64,000 nucleotides of DNA from Silene latifolia. Taxonomy: Eukaryota; Streptophyta; Magnoliopsida; Caryophyllales; Caryophyllaceae. Positions within the stretch are counted from its first letter, which is position 1. Each line of letters opens with the position of its first letter. The notes beneath the pieces were generated by a model that was not told the DNA's origin, did not search any database, and worked only from the letters and a program-made list of their open reading frames with translations. The translations under genes were made by a program, and so were the position numbers. Location of the stretch: the NCBI RefSeq assembly GCF_048544455.1, contig NC_133536.1, positions 201,441,325 to 201,505,324 on the forward strand, in the 5' to 3' direction. This document shows, piece by piece, positions 60,779 through 64,000 of the stretch.

Positions 60779-61866
60779 ATGGCATCATGTGGTGCATGTT
60801 TAAATGCTCTTATGTTCATGCTTCTCCTCTCTTTTGCTTGCGTTGCTCACTCAGATAGGGTAATAATTTAGTTTCAACTATAAAAGTTTATAGTTAAGCA
60901 TCTCAACTCAAATATTGTTAATTTTTCTCGTTAACTTTTACTTCTCGACAAATTAAAATGTGTATGTATTTTATCTCGCTTTTTACGGTAACAGGAAATA
61001 TAACGGTGTTAACGTTAAGGTCCTTAACTGACGATAATTTTAAAGTTGAATCTCTTAACTAAAAAACTTCAATAGTATAGGTCCTTCTTACCTTGGTGTT
61101 AACTCATCTTAAAATACCCAAAATGCTCTAATTAGCCTCTTTTAAATGTTTAGTCTTTACATTTTTGATTAATTTTTTTGTAATAATTTGTCATGTCATT
61201 AACATAAACATTGTTTACTCGATCGTAAACATGTTTTTTTTTTTTACAAAATTTAAATGGTTTTAAAATATGAATTTTAGTAGTTTGGGTATTTTGAGAA
61301 CATTTTAGTAAGTTTAAACGTATGCGGATGTTTCAAAAAACATAGGGGTACCACGTAAAATTCGAAAAAACACAGTTTACCACATAGAAAAACCTTTTTT
61401 TGATTATTTTTTTTTCTTATATATGTGTGAGTATATTTGTTGATATGGTTGCGGGAAACCGTGTGTACAATATATACGTGAAGACAAGAGATGAGACATC
61501 TGCAGAATGATGCGAAGGTGAACCTAAAGCTATATGACAACCAAGGTAATATGGTGGAAATAGCAGACCTTGAATTGTTTGGACTTATGCCTAAAGGTCA
61601 CAACTATTTCGAGCCTAATAATTTGGATGCATTCGCTATCCGAACTAAATGCTTAGCTAACCTCATTTGCAAAATCGAGTTGAGCCACGACAATACGGTG
61701 ATAATCCCGCTTGGAAAGTCGATTACGTGGACGTCACCACTTTGTTCCCCAAATATATTGCACAACCAAGGACTTTGACATTGACGACATAATCTCGCCT
61801 ATTGTTGTAAGGGACACCTGTGGCGGTGTTAAGGAATCCGTTCTCAAAATGCTAGACCTTGCTTGA
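60779..61866 (+). pseudogene. PLAT gene with disrupted exon 2, unit 6
   Basis: Exon 1 (60779-60859) and TATA box are intact. The acceptor reads TTGCGGG. The following ~60 bp carry the same type of changes as unit 2 (ACTG to ACCG, ACAG to ACAA, GCAGGAACAGATG to GCAGAATGATG). Two more length changes occur: AATACGGTG (unit 1 AATACTGGTG) and ACTTTGTTCC (unit 1 ACTGCTGTTCC). All fall on CTG/CAG. The C-terminal third is again in frame to the stop at 61864-61866. A SINE-like insert shared with unit 4 lies upstream. Confidence 0.6.
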
Positions 61867-62384
61867 GGGACATAACTTGGGTAAGAGTTAATGCAACTTA
61901 AAAGTTGCTTATCAAGATGTTTACCTAATATATCAACCATCGTGTCAGTTCGTGTTTTAGTTAATTTAGTACTACTCCGTATGAATGAATGAATGAATAA
62001 ATAAGGTTGATTACATTATCATAAATTGTGCATATCAGCGATTTTCTATCGGATTCATCACATACAAATAATCATGGGAACTGGATACCTTGAAACAATC
62101 TAGCTACTTGCTATAGTACCGGGCCGGTGAGGTTCGGTCTAGTCAACGTGTTTACAAAAACAGTAATCGGTTTTTAGTCCGGTCTTGTACCCTGTCCGGT
62201 CTTTGGATAAACAAAAAGATGGAGACTGGTTTTAGTTCCGGTTCGATCAAGTCCAACTTGAAAAAAAAAGCACAAAAACCTTTCTTGCCAAACCGGTCCG
62301 ATCCAAATCCAAGAAAAACCTACCAAACCAGATCGCATAAAATATTAAAAACATGACAATCTCTAAATTAAGGTCTGGAAATTT

Positions 62385-64000
62385 TAAAATGAAGATGATA
62401 GACGTAGGGGCGGCCAATGAGTTCGGGAGGCCCTGTACCGAATATAAATTGGAGGCCCCAAAACTTAAATTAAATTACAATTTATTTGCGCTCCTAAATG
62501 AAAATTATTGATCACTGTTCACCGACTCACAGTAATTGATACGAATCAAAAGGGATTTTTTTTTTTTGAAAAAAGGAAATGCTACGATATATTTTAGGCA
62601 TTTGTAAATAAAACAAATTATAAAATAGTATAATCTGACACCATAAAACGGTTCATTTTTATAAAATAACTATTTATTTAATGCTAACAATGATTTGTTT
62701 TTACTTAATAAAATCGTCTCACAATATAATACCTTTTAATATAATAATTATTGTAAAAAGTTGAAAGATAAAATTGTCACAAAAAAAACACAAAAATAAA
62801 AAGGGTAAAAGTGTTTATAAAAATTCTGACTGATGTGTAATAGTTTACTACTATTGTGTAGACTATAAACCAATTACATAATAATAAAAAAAAAAGTGGG
62901 GAAAGTGGGAAACAAAGAAGCAGAATAGTAGATGTCTTCTACACCGAGTATGATTTTTGACTGTATGTAGGGATTTGGCTCAAAATTTTGAGGCCCTATT
63001 TGCCGTTGGGCCCCGGTGCAAAGAGCTGAAATGCTCCCCCTCTTGGCCGCCCATGGATAGACGAATGTTGTACTCCGAATAATACAATAAACATACATAA
63101 ACAAGAAAGTACCTAACGCGTTCACCTTGAGGGACCCTTCACCATTATTGTCCTCACTGTATAGGTGTAAAGAGCTCAGAATATTTTATACATGAATCCA
63201 TGAACACAATAAGAAGACAGGACGCATTAGGCACAAAATTTAGTGGCAAAACCAATACCCATTTTTACTTGAGGGGTCTTTCACAAGGTGAAAGGGGAAT
63301 ACGGATGCTCGAGTGACGATACAACACGTCCTGCATTAGATGATAGAAAACATATAAGAATTACAAGCATGGTGTAAACTGTAATAAGCTAACATAGGAA
63401 AAGGATTTTGGGTGATTATTGCGAACAAAAGAGGCCGAGAAAGACGTTACTAAACACAGAGAACATACAAGAATTACAAGCATGGTGGTGTAAATCGTAA
63501 AATAAACTTGGCAATTCAAAAAGAATATGAGGTGGGAGCGTTATTGACTAAATGTGATTTGGTGCAAATGTAATGTAATGTACTGAATTTAGATTAGATT
63601 TTAGATCATTGTACAACAAAGACAATAATAAATTGTGCAATAATTCAAACATAGAGTAACTTCAAGATAAATCTAACAAGATCTCACATGACTATATTTT
63701 GTCTCATAGATTAAGAATAATATCAAAGATTTCCTACGATCATAAATAATGCCAAAAATCAACGGTTACTTTTGGTGTGGTATGGAGTCATGGAGTGAGT
63801 ATAAAACAACAATAATAGAGTACTTTAAGTAAACTGCATAAAAATGTCAAACCGTCTTAAACTTCTATAATAGTACTCAGTATATTTTGATTTTTCAATA
63901 ATAAATTTGCCAATGTTCAAATTAGTAAGACATTCAAACTTGAATGGTTAAACGAATGTCGAAGAAAGGTAGTGAAACGTGCGATATCTATGGAAGTCGT
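62385..64000 (+). repeat. Tandem unit 7, 5' part only
   Basis: First 1,616 bp of a seventh copy, cut by the window end. The array therefore continues to the right. Its hAT-like element has CTCCGAATAAT just beyond its right end, as in units 1-3, whereas units 4-6 have CTCCGTATAAT. Confidence 0.96.
62405..63055. mobile_element. hAT-like non-autonomous element, unit 7
   Basis: Orthologous copy with GATAGACG at 62397-62404 and 63056-63063. Confidence 0.85.

Larger units (their letters stand above)
53303..62384 (+). repeat. Tandem unit 6
   Basis: Sixth copy, 9,082 bp. The poly-T retroposon site is empty (56215-56227). A shortened version of the unit 4 SINE-like insert is present at about 60450-60530. 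PLAT exon 2 is disrupted. Confidence 0.97.

Noticed and set aside
1-64000. Array as an assembly artefact (one unit assembled several times)
   Set aside because: Units carry different private insertions with proper target duplications, filled and empty retroposon sites, and ordinary point differences. Some small differences may still be errors.
1-64000. CRISPR array or bacterial operon structure
   Set aside because: The repeats are 9-kb units or transposon ends; there are no short regularly spaced repeats. Introns, TATA boxes and retrotransposons show plant DNA.

Overview
The window is plant nuclear DNA, probably from a eudicot. The evidence is AT-rich spacers, a GT-AG intron, TATA-box promoters, a complete Ty1/copia retrotransposon, a Helitron, and hAT-, Mutator- and Stowaway-type miniature elements and SINEs. 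Scattered TACGGAGTA/ACTCCGTA words and Stowaway ends of the CTCCCTCC type would fit Caryophyllales, but the sequence does not prove that.

The window is one head-to-tail tandem array. A unit of about 9.1 kb occurs six times in full (units start at 1, 9113, 18224, 32002, 41108 and 53303) and a seventh begins at 62385. The phase chosen for unit boundaries is arbitrary. Units 3 and 5 are longer because each carries one private insertion: a 4,661-bp Copia element in unit 3 and a 3,222-bp Helitron in unit 5.

Each full unit has the same layout. (i) A hAT-like miniature element of about 648 bp with a perfect 8-bp target duplication. (ii) About 1.7 kb of AT-rich spacer ending in a tRNA-derived SINE. 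(iii) A 57-bp tandem duplication, followed in units 1-3 only by a 98-bp poly-T retroposon with a 13-bp target duplication. (iv) About 1.1 kb of AT-rich spacer. (v) A GC-rich 2.3-kb foldback element with arms of about 400 bp. It carries its own TATA/G-box promoter and a minus-strand ORF of about 263 codons that resembles the plant 'putative gypsy type transposon' domain. (vi) A Stowaway-like MITE and a MITE with a 9-bp target duplication. (vii) The only host-type gene: a two-exon plus-strand gene for a secreted 165-residue PLAT/LH2-domain protein of the plant stress type. (viii) A CCGG-rich spacer leading to the next unit.

The PLAT gene reads intact in units 1, 3 and 4. In units 2, 5 and 6 the start of exon 2 is disrupted. 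The foldback ORF is full length in units 1 and 3 and broken elsewhere. Most of these breaks, and many other differences between units, fall on CAG/CTG trinucleotides and look like scrambles (CAG to CGA, CTG to TCG or CCG, added A). Consensus errors at CHG-methylated cytosines are therefore a serious alternative to real mutation.

Insertions that are shared or private give a relative history. The hAT, SINE, foldback, Stowaway and 9-bp-TSD elements predate amplification. The poly-T retroposon marks units 1-3, and a poly-T SINE-like insert marks units 4 and 6. The Copia element (identical LTRs) and the Helitron are the youngest. Unit 3 is a mosaic of the two unit types, which suggests unequal exchange or gene conversion. 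I found no novel multi-gene system; the main interest is the amplified PLAT locus and its record of transposition and possible methylation.
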